Assembly (NCBI GenBank): GCA_033032865.1 | Contig: JAWHQI010000023.1 | Coordinates: forward strand, 186,001 to 250,000 | Reading direction: 5' to 3' | Length of the DNA stretch: 64,000 nucleotides | From: Dactylorhiza incarnata | Taxonomy: Eukaryota > Streptophyta > Magnoliopsida > Asparagales > Orchidaceae | Shown here: piece after piece, positions 32,324 to 43,127 of the stretch | Numbering within the stretch: the stretch's first letter is position 1 | Layout: each line of letters starts with the position of its first letter | Made by a program: the position numbers and the translations under genes | Notes under the pieces: model-generated | Database searches by the model: none | What the model was told of the DNA's origin: nothing | The model's input: only the letters and a program-made list of their open reading frames with translations

Positions 32324-34479
32324 TGTGACATCCTGAAAACAACGTCACACCAGGTAAGTCTTATATGTATTAATTCAATAAATATGAGATTCGTTTTATT
32401 ACGTAATTTAATATATATATATAATTTGTACCTTATAAAATAGGAAATTTCAGAAAAGTTGAGTTATAATATGAAGAATATGTGCTATAAGGCTATAAGG
32501 TTATAATATGAGTTATAATGTTATAAGGCTTCATATGAAAATAAAATAACCTAAACCCATCTCCCTTATAACCAAAATCCCCAGCCGGTCCAAGCCTTTC
32601 TATCCCTGTCGGTTCACGCCAAACCCCTTATCCCGTCGGGTTATGCGTGGAAGACCCTCGGCGCACCTCTCCCAAACCGACGATGGCGTGTAAACTCCTC
32701 CCCATCCCCTCTTCTTGCTCGGCGACACCTGGAGACCTCCAGTCGAGCGACAGCCGAGCTTTTCCAAGCCTCTCCAAGGTATTTTAAGTCCTCCACCTCC
32801 CTCTAGGTCAATTTCTTACTCAAAATCCGTGAATTCCTTCTTGCCCTAACCAGATTCCGAAACCTCCTTGCTTCCTCCTGCATCCAAAGTTCCTTCCATG
32901 GACTCTAGGGCTTATTCAAGGAGAGGGAAGACTTCCATGGCTAATGAGGTGAGATTCTTTTCTTGCCCTAATTTCTAAGTATTTTAGGAACCTATATGAA
33001 ACTCAAATCTAGTGAAATTATGAAGGTTTTTCTCACTTTATCCTTTTATGTTTGATTCATAATATGAGGAATAGCATTATTTACCTAATTTTTAAATGTA
33101 TTTAGGAAATTATATGAAGCCTAAAGTTGATAAGTCCTTGTTTTCAAAGTGTTTATATATGTAAGAGTAGTGAGCTTAGTGGATTTCAATACATTATTTT
33201 CCTCCTTTCTACTTTGTATCAAAGCAAAAATCAGAAACCCTAACCGTATGTTAGGATAGAGAATACTTTTGAAATGTTATGTCTTATTTTAGGGTTGTGA
33301 TATCTTGGATAAACAACATGAAAGTAAAGATCGAATATAGTGACTTTTATTTATTTCTATGAATATGTCCTTATAAATTCTTGTATTTAAATGAACATGT
33401 CCTGAAAGGTTAGATTGAAATTAAAGCCTCTTTTTAATTAATGAAATGCTTCTTTATAATAGTATATCTCATCTAATATGATATTGAAGGAATCCAAAGA
33501 CCAACCAGCAATTTATATTGCTGTTCGGAAGTATCCCAAATCTTTAAAACACATTAAAAGTATTATTAAAGTGAAATATTCGGTTATAAAATTAATCAAT
33601 CATATATAGTGTTGTTGTGTTCAAATAATACATAAATGACCGAAATATTGTAAATTATATATACATTTAAAGTTCAAATCAGCAAACATTATTGCTGTTT
33701 GGTAAGTTCCTAGGCTTGAAATAGGTTGCTAAAAGTAAATTTCCTAATATATAAAAGCCATTTAGCAACCATATTGCTGTTTGGAAGTTTTTAAGTCTTA
33801 GAAAACTCATTATACATAAATATTGAAGTGTTGAATGCATATTCTAAAGACCAACCGGCAATAGTAGCAATTTATTATGGAATAATCATGCATTTAAACT
33901 CAACCAGCAACCTTTATTGCTGTTTGAAATGTTATAAGTCTCAAAAACACTTTAAAAATCATATATTGATGACTACTTAAGGTATACAAAGAACCACCAT
34001 CAATATAAATGTAATATAAATTGTTAAAGAGCCCTCAAAGACTCTTTGTGCTTACGTTATAATAAGAAATCAGCAACTAGTCTATTAAATGAGACCAAGT
34101 GTTAGTAATCTAAGAGGTAAGCCTACTGGTGAAGGCACTTAGAAGTGAGTCCATAAGGACATGGTTTTACCATGTCAAAGTAGGTGAAGTTCCACCATAG
34201 TTTATTGCATGTTATGACTATTTCAGAGGGGTTAAACCCTCGGGCGGTGAGGCTTTTACCCACCATAGTTATTGCCCAACAAAAGAGATAAGGGTCACCT
34301 TACCATAGTTTAGAAGTCAAGCTAAAGATAATAGAGCTCTTATTTAACAGCAAGGGTTAAATCTTGGATTTACTTCTAAGGGTCACCTTACCATAGTTTA
34401 GAAGTCATGCTAAAGAATTCAATAAATAAGAGATTCATTTTATTATAACTATTATGTTATAATAAGAAATCAGCAACTA
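32324..34479 (+). repeat. E5 3' LTR, right end unclear
   Basis: Starts TGTGACATCCTGAAAAC. The first about 690 bp are repeated in inverted orientation at 34480-36993. The rest is AT-rich with hairpin-bearing repeats (33505-34090) and short duplications (AGGGTCACCTTACCATAG at 34289 and 34379; ATAATAAGAAATCAGCAACTAG at 34060 and 34455). No gene is seen. Confidence 0.5.
33505..34090 (+). repeat. Five degenerate repeats, each with a CAGCAA...TTGCTG hairpin
   Basis: Copies near 33506, 33678, 33765, 33903 and a partial one at 34068. The best is CAGCAAT-ttat-ATTGCTG. Each is followed by TTYGGWAGT-like sequence. Spacing is 85-170 bp. Confidence 0.65.
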
Positions 34480-35020
34480 GTCTATTAATCAATCATATAA
34501 ATAAGAGGTTCATATAGGTTCCTAAAATACTTAGAAATTAGGGCAATAAAAGAATCTCTCCTCATTAGCCATGGACGTCTTCCCTCTCCTTGAATAAGCT
34601 TTAGAGTCCATGGAAGGAACTTTGGATGTAAGAGGGAGCAAGGAGGTTTCGGAATCTGGTTAGGGAAAGAATGAATTCACGGATTTTGAGTAATAAATTG
34701 ACCGAGAGGGAGGTGTGAGAGGACCCAACGCAACCAACTCTACCAAAAGACCGGTCTGTTGGTGAAGGCGCAACTTAATCTTTATATCAACGGAAAGGCG
34801 CTACGGGTCAAGTGAGGAGACGCTGGACCCAACAATCCCCCCCCCCCCAGCGTCCAGCACGATCCGCAAGCTCAGAGGTGCTCCACATGGCCCGCAGGCT
34901 CAGAGGTGGATTGACACATGGCTCTGGGCGCCTGACCCACCGGGACCCACACAAGTAGAGAGAATTTCAGGAATTATCAGCGCTCCCCCCCCCCCCCCCC
35001 CCGCCTCGAACCCGCAACCT

Positions 35021-35032
35021 CCTCTGATACCA
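35021..35032 (-). other. Primer binding site of the insertion
   Basis: TGGTATCAGAGG on the minus strand, two bases after the LTR end, as in E1. Confidence 0.8.
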
Positions 35033-35034
35033 AT

Positions 35035-36531
35035 TGAAAGTGGAGGTCAGATCTTAAGTTACTCTAGAGGGGGGTGAATAGAGTATTAAAACTTTTTTAT
35101 TTAGATTTATAGCGGAATTTAAAATACTGTTAAGTATATGTGTAATCAGTGAGAGTTAAAGATAAAGACAGAAACAGTAAAAAGAAAAACACACGGCACA
35201 AGCACAGAAGAATAAGCAAGCACAGAAGACACAAGGAGCTATAGTAGTTCCCCAATAAATCTGGGTACGTCTACTCTTCTACCACCCTTGGTAGGAATCC
35301 ACTAGGAGGGTTGATCAGGTGCCCTAGCACCAAGGGGTTTTTGATAAGGTGTCCACACACCAATAAGCTTTTGATAAGGTGCTTAAAAACCACACAAGGA
35401 TTTTTTGATAAGGTGTCTTTCCACCACTGGGTAAACTTTTGGAGGGAGAATTAACCATGTACAAGATGAGATAAAGAGGTTTAGAGTGTTCTTCTCTGTC
35501 AATGATCTGAGAGAAGACAATATGGTATTGAAGCTGAAAGCTCCCCCTGTCTGATGAGAGTTGATGACAGTTTGTGGACAGAGCTTTCTCTAACACAAGT
35601 CTTTTGTAGCAGATTATCTGGAAGAAATGAATCTTCAGATTGTTGTTGCTCTTTGAAAGACTTTAACTTGCAGCAATTCTGAGAGGTTGAGTGTTGTTCT
35701 CAGAATGATGAGGGTGCTGCCTTGAGTAAGAAGAAGACTGGGAAAAATGAATAATGTTCTGTCCTTCTTCTTCTTTCTCTGATACTTCTCTTTGTTCTTC
35801 TTGTTCTGTAATAACAGAGAGACTGAGAGGAATTTTTTGAATGTATCTCTGTGCTCTGTCTGAAGGAACAAAAACGACTCCTGTATACTGTTTTTTTCTT
35901 TGATGACTTGTTATCTTGCAAATTCAAATCATCTGCTTTTAAGGAATATATTATTCTGACTTAAATCCTTCTTGGAACTATGCAGCCACCCAAAGCAGTT
36001 TTGGCAAGTCCTTTCAATTCCTTTTGTCGTGAAAGATGTCTTGGCATTAAATGTCAACGACTATTCTTTTTCTTGGAATAGAAAGAATATAAGGATATAA
36101 TAAATAAGAAAGATATCCTGACTGAATACGTCCAAAAAGTATTAAATATATCCGTTATTCTGTCGATTTGTGTTCAGAGAACTGATATCCAACTGAAAAT
36201 ATTAATCTGAGCTTCAGAAAGGAATTTGTCGAGCTCTGGCTGGAATTCGTCGAGCGCTGCTAGCCATTTGTCGAACGCTGCTCAGAAAATATCGAGCGCT
36301 AGAACTGGCTATACTTCTTCAACTTGCTGAGAAGAATTTGTCGAACGAAGCTAGACATTCGTCGAACGCCACTCGCCAATTGTCGAAGGATGGGAACTTA
36401 ATTATTCCTTAAGTTCTAGCTAATCTACTCAGCCTAAAAACTTGACCCTAAGACTATACAATGGGGTCAATACAGATCCTAATCAACATGTAGTGATCCT
36501 AGCCCAAATCAGTAATAAGGTTGTTCCAACA
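35035..36531 (-). repeat. Copia-type LTR within the insertion (about 1497 bp)
   Basis: Minus strand TGTTGGAAC...CACTTTCA, with the same CTTTCA end as the E1 and E2 LTRs. It contains GTCGAACGCT/GTCGAGCGCT motif copies at about 36225-36390, A/T-rich TATA candidates near 36080-36110, and repeated TTTTTGATAAGGTG segments (35337-35415, plus strand). Confidence 0.75.
36225..36390 (-). repeat. GTCGAACGCT motif cluster in the insertion LTR
   Basis: On the plus strand, TTGTCGAACG/TTCGTCGAGCG recurs about seven times every 20-30 bp. It shares the GTCGA core with E1 and E2 but is mainly direct rather than inverted. Confidence 0.65.
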
Positions 36532-37050
36532 AGGTGGAGGACTTAAAATACCTTGGAGAGGCTTGGAGAAGCTCGGCTGTCGCTCCACTGGAGGTCTCCA
36601 GGCGTCGTCGAGCAAGAAGAGGGGACGGGGAGGAGTTTACACGCCATCGTCGATTTGGGAGAGGTGCGCCGAGGGTCTTCCACGCGTAACCCGACGGGAT
36701 AAGGGGTTTGGCGTGAACCGACGGGGCTAGAAAGGCTTGGACCGGCTGGGGATTTTGGTTATAAGGTAGATGGGCTTAGGTTATTTATTTACATATGAAG
36801 CCTTATAACATTATAACTCATATTATAACCTTATAGCCTTATAGCACATATTCCTTATATTATAACTCAACTTTTCTGAAATTTCACATATTCCTCGTAT
36901 ATAAATCAAATTATGTAAGAAAACGAATCTCTTATTTATTGAATTAGTACATATAGGGCTTACCTGGTGTGACGTTGTTTTCAGGATGTCACAGGTATGA
37001 TGTCAACTCATCGAATACCACATCCCTTGAGACCACAGCTCTCCGTGTCT

Positions 37051-37977
37051 CTAGATCCATGCATCTCCAGCCCTTCTTCGGTCATCATAACCAACGAAGA
37101 CTAGCTTCCTTGCTTTCACATCTAGCTTCATTCTAAGAGCATCTGAGACATGCACATAGCATGAGTGTTCCACTGAAGGCTTCTCCTTGAACATCAACTC
37201 ATGAGGGGTCTTCATGTTGATAGGACTTAGAGGCATCTGATTGATGACATAAGTTGCACAAGACATTCCATCTGCCCAAAAAAACTTTGGGATACTCTTG
37301 GCATGAAGCCAATATTTGCAGGTCTCCGTGAGATGACGGATCTTCTGCTCTGCAGCTCCGTTCTGTTGTGGAGTGTGAGCACAAGAAAGCTCTCTCTGGA
37401 TGTCATGCTTCCTGCAGAAGTTAAAGAACACATTTGAGGTGAACTCCCCTCCATTGTCGGTTCTGAACTTCTTGATCCGCAGGTTAAACTGACCTTCCAC
37501 CAGCTCCTTGAACTCCACAAACTTTTCAAAATCTTCCGACTTCTCCTTTAGAAAATATACCCAAGTATATCTAGTGAAGTCATCAATCAAGACTAACATA
37601 TATCTTCTACCTCCGAGACTGACAGTTGCGGTAGGTCCAAACAGATCACCATGAATACACTCTAATGGTGCATTGCATCTGCTTTGTGATTTGTCGAATG
37701 GAAGACGATGAGCCTTACCGTATTGACAACCTGCACAAACGTGACCTTCACTGAAAGAAGACAAACTAGGCAGACCTCTCACAAGGCCTCTTCCTGCCAT
37801 AGCTTTCAACTTATCCATCCCAACATGTCCAAGTCTTTCATGCCAGATAGCAGCGCTATCATTAGTCCTCATCTTATCAACATAGAAACTTGTAGATAAC
37901 ACAAACAAGTCCTTCACCCTTCTTCCAACATGAGTGACTTCAGCCTTCACCGCTGACATGTTTCGAAGAAACTTCAC
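37051..37977 (-). pseudogene. E6 copia GAG-pre-integrase and integrase
   Basis: A 308-codon stretch with IWHERLGHVGMDKLKAM (pre-integrase H-x-H), CAGCQYGKAHRLPF, CIHGDLFGPTATVSLGGRRY (first Asp), RTDNGGEFTS (second Asp) and TPQQNGAAEQKIRHL (catalytic Glu retained). It runs to a stop at 37051 near LVFVGYDDRRRAGDAW, where the copia integrase C-terminus normally continues to RT. The remainder is lost at the gypsy LTR junction. Confidence 0.85.
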
Positions 37978-38241
37978 TTATGTTGTACCAAACAGAATGT
38001 GATAGCCAACATCAACAGCGTTGGTCACCCAGAAGATGTTTTTCTTTATCCTCAAAACATGTTAGACACTCTTTAACGTAAGAGGATCTCTATTTCCGTT
38101 CAAAGAAACTACACCCTCCTTCTCAACATCATGTATAGTATCATCAGCAGTAATGATAGCGTCATTACCTGAGTATGCCTGCAGAGAAGAAAACTTCGAC
38201 TCGTCTCCGGTTAGGTGATGATAACAACCCGAGTCCACTAT
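37978..38241 (-). pseudogene. E6 copia protease, broken
   Basis: Directly after the Gag stop the frame reads IVDSGCYHHLTGDESKF with the D-S-G active site. The stop (TGA) stands where a Trp codon (WIVDSG) is usual, so a single G to A change probably closed the Gag-Pol frame. A further stop lies near 38062, and the pre-integrase start ILFGTT precedes the next stop at about 37978. Confidence 0.7.
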
Positions 38242-39123
38242 TCAATCATCTTGATAGTTTATGGAAGTCAATGCCCGGACACAAGTGCCCGTCATGAAAG
38301 CACCTCCACCACCCCAACTACCTTCAGCATTGGAACCAGCCTCCTCCTTACCTGCAGCATGCCCTGACTGAAGATTGACTTTACAGTCTCTCTTAAAGTG
38401 ACCAAGCTTGTTGCACCTGTAACATCTCGGCCCTTCCTTCTTCTTCCCATCAGACTTAGGAGCATAACTCCTCTCCTGCTGATATGAAGTAGATGGACCA
38501 TCGCTAACAAAAGACTTCTTCTTCTTATCCCATCTCTTCTTCTTGCATGAATACAAAACCTCGCTTTCTCCCCCGGAGACAGACATCCCTGCCATCTGCT
38601 TAGCCAAGCTCTCTTGCGAAGCAAGCAAGTTATCCAGCTCTAGCAACGACGGTTGATTGGCACAACCTTGAACAAAAGTGACAAAAGCCACATAACCCCT
38701 CTCCAAGCCGCAGATTATGTGCCTCTTCAACCTTGCTTCTGAAATAGGTTCATCCGGGTCCAAAGCTGATATCTCCGCGCAGAGGTTCTTTATTTTTAGG
38801 AAGAACGTTGAGATAGACAAATCTCCCTGAGTTGCTTTTGCCAACTCATTTTCAAGAAACTGTAGCTGAGCTACGTTCTTCTTGTTGTACAAGCCATCCA
38901 AGGCTGTCCAAATCTCAGCAGCTGACCGACATCCAATTATGTGGTCAAACAGCTCCGGAATGATAGCACGCTTGAGAGTGAACTCTGCCTTAGCATTTGT
39001 TCTCTTCCAAGCCTTCACTTGCTCAGCATTCCCTTCAACAGTACAACTACTTGTCTCGCATCTCCTCTGACTACCTCCCATAAATCTTCGCCAAGAAGAT
39101 AGCTCTTCATACACGACTTCCAC
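38242..39123 (-). pseudogene. E6 copia Gag with CCHC knuckle
   Basis: About 293 codons. The UBN2-type capsid runs from KAEFTLKRAIIPELFDHI through AAEIWTALDGLYNKKN, QFLENELAKATQGDLSISTFF and RLKRHIICGLERGYVAFVTFV. A basic linker follows, then CYRCNKLGHFKRDC. The first about 30 residues are poorly matched. The true start may be upstream, where the frame is broken near 39124-39250. Confidence 0.8.
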
Positions 39124-39257
39124 TTCTTGAAGTTAGTCTACGTAAGGAGATCAATTCCAAGACCTCTTGTATAACCTCCTTCCATTGTTATCACACTGGT
39201 TAACAACCTTTCAGAAACTGAAGTAGGATTCTGTGGTTGATCACTACTTCAAACCTA

Positions 39258-39269
39258 CCTCTGATACCA
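39258..39269 (-). other. Primer binding site of E6
   Basis: Minus strand TGGTATCAGAGG immediately follows the LTR end CTCCAAAATTTTAACA with no spacer. Confidence 0.85.
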
Positions 39270-40170
39270 TGTTAAAATTTTGGAGTATGGATCAAAGACA
39301 ACAATGAAAGACTTCAATTTAATTCACAACAGTTAACCAGTGACAATGAAGGCAAGAGAATCTCAATTGACTACTATCTTATTACAATGTGTTGCATACA
39401 TGGAGAAACATGATTTATAAGAGCAAACATAGATGAGAACAAGCAACACAAAAAACTGGCGACCAGAAAACTGAGACCACCCGAACTTAGCAAGATTGTC
39501 GGCTTCCCTGAGACCGCGCGAACAGGACAGGTCGCCGACCTGTGAACTGCCAGGCCGCTGAAAACTCAAACTGCACGAGCTGCTCTTTATTGCAACTGCA
39601 AAAACCAAAATTGTTTGCACTTCTTGATCGCCCAGACCGCACGGTCTCAAGATCACCGAAGTATCCCGAGAACACTTGAAGAACTGTTCACTACTACAAG
39701 ACCGCACTCAAGATCGCCTGACCACTTAAGGCCGCCTGATCAACTGAGTCCGCTGCAACAGTCCAAGAACCTCCAAACACATACCACCCAGATAGATCGC
39801 TGGCGAGCTGGTTTATTCAAAGCTGGAATGAAGGAAGAATACTGATGGATACCGCTGGCCGTTATCCTGCGAACACAACAAATAGAACAATAAACTTCAA
39901 ATCGTGCGACCTCAAAGTTGAGACCGGCACAATCAATCCACATTAGGTTCTTACAGTTCTTGCATTTTGAATGACTACCTCTGCCCCTCTATTTATAGGC
40001 AAACGAACGAATGTCGTCACCTACACAGAGGGATATGGTCACTGTTTACCCAGAAATCGGCGATCCTCTCCGAGGAGGGTTTTCTACGTTTCTCCTGCAG
40101 GTCATGCGGCTAAGGAAGTTCAGGTCTCACAAAAGTGCGGCCTTCATCTTCTAACCGATCACCCCATATG
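39270..40170 (-). repeat. E6 5' LTR, minus strand, outer end approximate
   Basis: The inner end is fixed by the PBS. The stretch is rich in GACCGC/GATCGCC-type words and contains a minus-strand TATA candidate (CCTATAAATAGAGG, 39990-40003). The outer end is not marked by a clear TGTT and may extend into the GC-rich minisatellite beginning at 40187. No ORF is supported. Confidence 0.5.
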
Positions 40171-40186
40171 AGCAACCTCCTGTCCG

Positions 40187-40690
40187 TCCAGCAGGGGAGG
40201 ACTCCGCTTCAGGCCACCCAGTAGGGGCGGTCTCGCCCTCAGTCCGCCCAGCAGGGGCGGACTCTGCTTCAGGCCGCCCAGCAGGGGGGTCTCACCCTCA
40301 GTCCGCCCAGCAGGGGCGAACTCTACTTCAGGACGCCCAGCAGGGGCGGTCTCGCCCTTAGTCCGCCCAGCAGGGGCGGACTCCTTCAGGCCGCCCAGCA
40401 GGGGCGGTCTCGCCCTCAGTCCTCCGAGCAGGGGCGGACTCTGCTTCAGGCCGCCCAGCAGGGGCAGTCTCGCCCTCAGTCCGCCCAGCAGGGGCGGACT
40501 CTGCTTTAAGCCAAACAAAAGGGTGGTCTCGCCCTCAGTCCGCCCAGCAGGGGCGGACTCTGCTTCAGGCCGCCCAGCAGGGGCGGTCTCGCCCTCTGTC
40601 CGCCCAGCAGGGGCAGACTCCTCCCTCAATCTGCCATTAGGGGCGGTCTTGCCCTCCGTCCGCCAACAGCAGGGGCGGACTCCTTCCCAG
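40187..40690 (+). repeat. GC-rich minisatellite: 17 monomers of about 29-30 bp in alternating pairs
   Basis: The core CCGCCC-AGCAG-GGGCGG is an inverted repeat with 6-bp arms. Monomers alternate between a GGACTCTGCTTCAGG and a GGTCTCGCCCTCAGT continuation, giving a higher-order unit of about 59 bp. Open frames on both strands across it reflect the repeat and are not considered genes. Confidence 0.85.
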
Positions 40691-41213
40691 TTCGCCCAGG
40701 TGATGATGTCATTTGATTCCAGAAGATTCCTCCCCAGGCCTATAAATAGGCCCCCATACCTCTTCAGAAGGGGGGCACGGAGAGGAAAAGGAGACAGACC
40801 AGAACAAGCGGTCACAGAGTGCAGCCGCGCGACCTGCACACCGCGCGACCTGAGTTGCATTCTGCATGACCTGTGCAGACTAGGAAGCAGACCGCGTGGT
40901 TTGGGCAGCTGATCGCACGGCCTGGTAGACACGTTCAGACTAGCTTGGCGACCTCAGCGGACTGGCTTCGGCAGCCTCCTTTTACTATTCGTCATTCTCT
41001 TTGTAGCTTTCAACCATTTAGTATCTGAAACCTCAAGCTGTAATACAGGATTATTAATAAAGGGAAAGCCCATCGCAGGAGTGGCATTTGCCGCGGCGGG
41101 CGAAGTCTGGCCTCGTCGCAAGCTAGCGACCCTCTCTTCTTCTCCTTTCCTTCTCATCTCTTCATTCACGACTCAAAGTAACCAGCTGCTCAACCATTAC
41201 CTCCTCTCACTTC
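40691..41213 (+). repeat. Probable plus-strand LTR body downstream of the minisatellite
   Basis: A TATA box (40741) lies 50 bp after the array. It is followed by purine-rich transcript-like sequence and AATAAAGG near 41056. This looks like U3-R-U5 order with the array as U3. It could be the 5' LTR of the Tat-type E7, whose gag begins about 220 bp further on, but I see no PBS. Confidence 0.45.
40741..40748 (+). promoter_or_regulatory. TATA box after the GC-rich array
   Basis: TATAAATA inside the palindrome GGCCTATAAATAGGCC. It lies 50 bp downstream of the last minisatellite unit. Confidence 0.5.
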
Positions 41214-41434
41214 TCAGAGCTTGAGAGAGTGTGGACTTTGAGCATTTTTGGCTCAAACATAACACGCGACCTTCAGATCTTGAGTGGTTGATGAACAAAA
41301 GTTGCAATGAAGATATGGGATTTTGCCGAGAATGTCACCCAATCTTAAAACAGCTATAACTTTTGATTCGCTTGTCCGTTTTTAGCCCACAATAGATCTT
41401 TGGAACTGGCTCGGAGCCATCCATCCATTGGAGA

Positions 41435-41823
41435 ATGGGTACACCCGTTCGGGTTCATTTTGCATCCTCAGATTGCTCAAATTCGGCTTCATTTAAAAGT
41501 AATAACACCTTTTCTCTTTCGACAATTCCTGTTTTCATGGAACATCTGTCAAAAGGCTTCGGGCCTCCCTTCAATCAAGCAGAAATGATTGTACAAAACA
41601 ATGACATCAACCTTCTATTAGCAGAGAACATTCGACCCAAGAGACAAGTGGATTCTTAACTTAATACTACAGCAGCTACTAATGACAAGCCTTCTAACAA
41701 TCATCTAGAACATTTGTTACAACCTGAAGCAGCAGAACTCTCTATTCCTCATCATGAGTCTCATAAGGTTAGTATGGGTGACCCCCCTTACCTAGTTGAT
41801 AGACTAATAGTTCCTACAGGAGA
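41435..41823 (+). pseudogene. E7 Tat-type gypsy Gag, N-terminal part, split by E8
   Basis: An open frame with one TAA (41657-41659), running up to the E8 insertion. When the inserted element and one copy of GGAGA are removed, the phase continues exactly into 61264. The N-terminal sequence has no recognised domain by itself; the assignment rests on the downstream half. Confidence 0.6.
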
Positions 41824-42024
41824 TGTAACGCCCCTGATTTTCGTTAATTATTTACGTGGCCGTTGTGACATAATTTTGGCGTTTGGGCGTTACTTCAGCT
41901 CATCAGGTTTAGTTTTGGGTCGTAGCCTAGTTAAGTGTGTAATTTGGATCGAGCGTGTGAGCTTTCGCGTCGTTTTGAGTTATGGAAATTATTTATGTAA
42001 GCATTGCATTCATTATAATTCTCG

Positions 42025-42269
42025 GGCTCTGCGTTCGACGAACGACAGCGGCTCTGCGTTCGACGAACGACAGCGGCTCTGCGTTCGACGAACGGCAGCG
42101 GCTTTGTGTTCGACGAAAAGCAGAGGGGCTGTGTTCGATGAACGGCAGAGGGGTTGCGTTCGAAGAACGGCAGAGGAGCTACGTTCGATGAACGGGTGGC
42201 GAGCTGCGTTCGACGAACTCGCTGAAGTTGCGTTCGACGAATTCGTGGCTGAGTTCGACGAACTCTTGG
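42025..42269 (+). repeat. 24-25-bp tandem array in the E8 5' LTR, about 10 units
   Basis: Unit GGCTCTGCGTTCGACGAACG plus CAGC or similar. Each unit carries CGTTCG and CGAACG arms around one base. Units decay towards the right. The array ends about 10 bp before the TATA-like sequence. Confidence 0.9.
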
Positions 42270-42826
42270 AGGCTTAGTATTTATACGATAAGCTTAGGTT
42301 TTATCTTTTCATCTTCTTCCATTGTCGAACCAAACCAGCCGCAGAGCGAGAGAGGTGAGAGCGGAGTGTCATGGAGCTTCCGGTCGGCGATTCGAAGGCC
42401 GTAGTGGTCGAAATCGCGTTTGGAGTATAGATTTGGAATGCTCTCGGCGAGATCTTCGTTCTAGTGGTAAGTGTTTCCCGTTTCGTGGAATTTTTGGAGT
42501 TATGGTAGTGACCTAACTCCTCTTTTCGATCTGAAAAGTTTCAGGTTTTGTGCTCGGGTGAGTTCTTGGCCGGATCTTTAGCTTTTGGAGCGGAGAGTTT
42601 CTAGTTTCGCAAGGTTTGAGGCAAGTGGATTTCTCCTCCTTCTTTCTTATTTCTTAAAGCACTATTTTTCCTTGTTTATGGGTTCTTGCTGTGCTTTTGG
42701 CATGTATTTTGAGTGTTTGCTTGATAGTTAACAACTTCCCCTTCTGTCTTGATTCTCCCCTTTGTATCTGAAGATTTCCCTGGAGAAACTGTGTTGGCCT
42801 GGATTATTTTTCCTGCTGTTTGTTGA

Positions 42827-43127
42827 GTTTCTCGAGGAATGCTAGTATATCCCCGTGATTTCTCGAGAACCTTTTTATCTTAGCCTTTGATTTCTCGAGA
42901 AATGTTTGTTCATATCCTTTGATTTCTCGAGAACTTCTTGATCTCTGTCCTGGATTTCTCGAGAAATCCCAATCTCATCTCCTTCCTGTTCTCGAGAAGT
43001 CCTTGGCTTGAACCTGCATCTTCTCGAGAACACCCCAGCTCTTCCCCTCTGATTCTCAAGAAATGCCCAGGTCTATCCTCTAGTTCTCGAGAAATGCCTT
43101 GACTGCTCTTCCAATTTCTCGAGAAAT
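42827..43127 (+). repeat. TTTCTCGAGAAA palindrome array in the E8 5' LTR, 10 copies
   Basis: Palindromic TTTCTCGAGAAA or a one-base variant recurs about every 30-37 bp, with variable spacers. It lies downstream of the TATA region, in transcribed sequence. Confidence 0.85.

Larger units (their letters stand above)
27121..34479 (+). mobile_element. E5: decayed Tekay-type Ty3/gypsy chromovirus
   Basis: Order: LTR end, PBS, gag, protease, RT, RNase H, integrase, chromodomain, PPT, 3' LTR. This order (integrase after RNase H) and the chromodomain define a gypsy chromovirus. Frameshifts near 29870 and 30257, stops at 27966 and 30837, and lost RNase H residues show it is inactive. The right limit is approximate because the 3' LTR merges into rearranged duplicates. 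Confidence 0.75.
34716..36531 (-). mobile_element. 1.8 kb insertion with 5-bp target duplication: LTR, PBS and short internal piece
   Basis: Bounded by AGGTG at 34711-34715 and 36532-36536. The host LTR reads GAGGGAGGTGGAGGAC when the insert is removed, as in the intact copy near 32800. On the minus strand it starts TGTTGGAACAACC, has an LTR to 35035, a PBS, and about 300 bp with two C-tracts (34840-34858 and 34985-35002 on plus). It ends CCTCTCA at 34716. No second LTR is visible and no coding sequence is supported. Confidence 0.7.
34480..36993 (-). repeat. Inverted copy of the E5-type LTR, interrupted
   Basis: The right end reads GGATGTCACA at 36993, the complement of the E5 LTR start. Sequence back to 36532 and then 34715-34480 mirrors 32324 to about 33010, including the CCGGTCCAAGCC, CTCCAAGGTATTTTAAG and TTCTAAGTATTTTAGG blocks. 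It is split by the insertion at 34716-36531. To the right is copia E6, so this may be a solo LTR that landed in E6 or an inversion product. Confidence 0.75.
36994..40170 (-). mobile_element. E6: copia element remnant (Tnt1-like order), minus strand
   Basis: Read on the minus strand: LTR (about 40170 to 39270), PBS, gag, protease, GAG-pre-integrase, integrase, then cut at 36993 by the inverted gypsy LTR. RT and RNase H are not present. Its Gag and integrase are of a different copia lineage from E1-E3. Confidence 0.75.

Noticed and set aside
33000..34400. A gene in the long AT-rich part after the E5 LTR start
   Set aside because: No frame above about 60 codons with any pattern; dominated by degenerate repeats.
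34986..35020. tRNA gene suggested by GAACCCGCAACC-like text near the C-tract
   Set aside because: The words resemble a T-arm and a PBS, but no complete cloverleaf can be drawn. The TGATACCA is a primer binding site.
40159..40932. Long open frames on both strands across the GC-rich minisatellite
   Set aside because: They translate the repeat (Ala-Gly-Arg-Thr-Glu-Gly type strings), have no domain, and exist on both strands because the repeat lacks stops.
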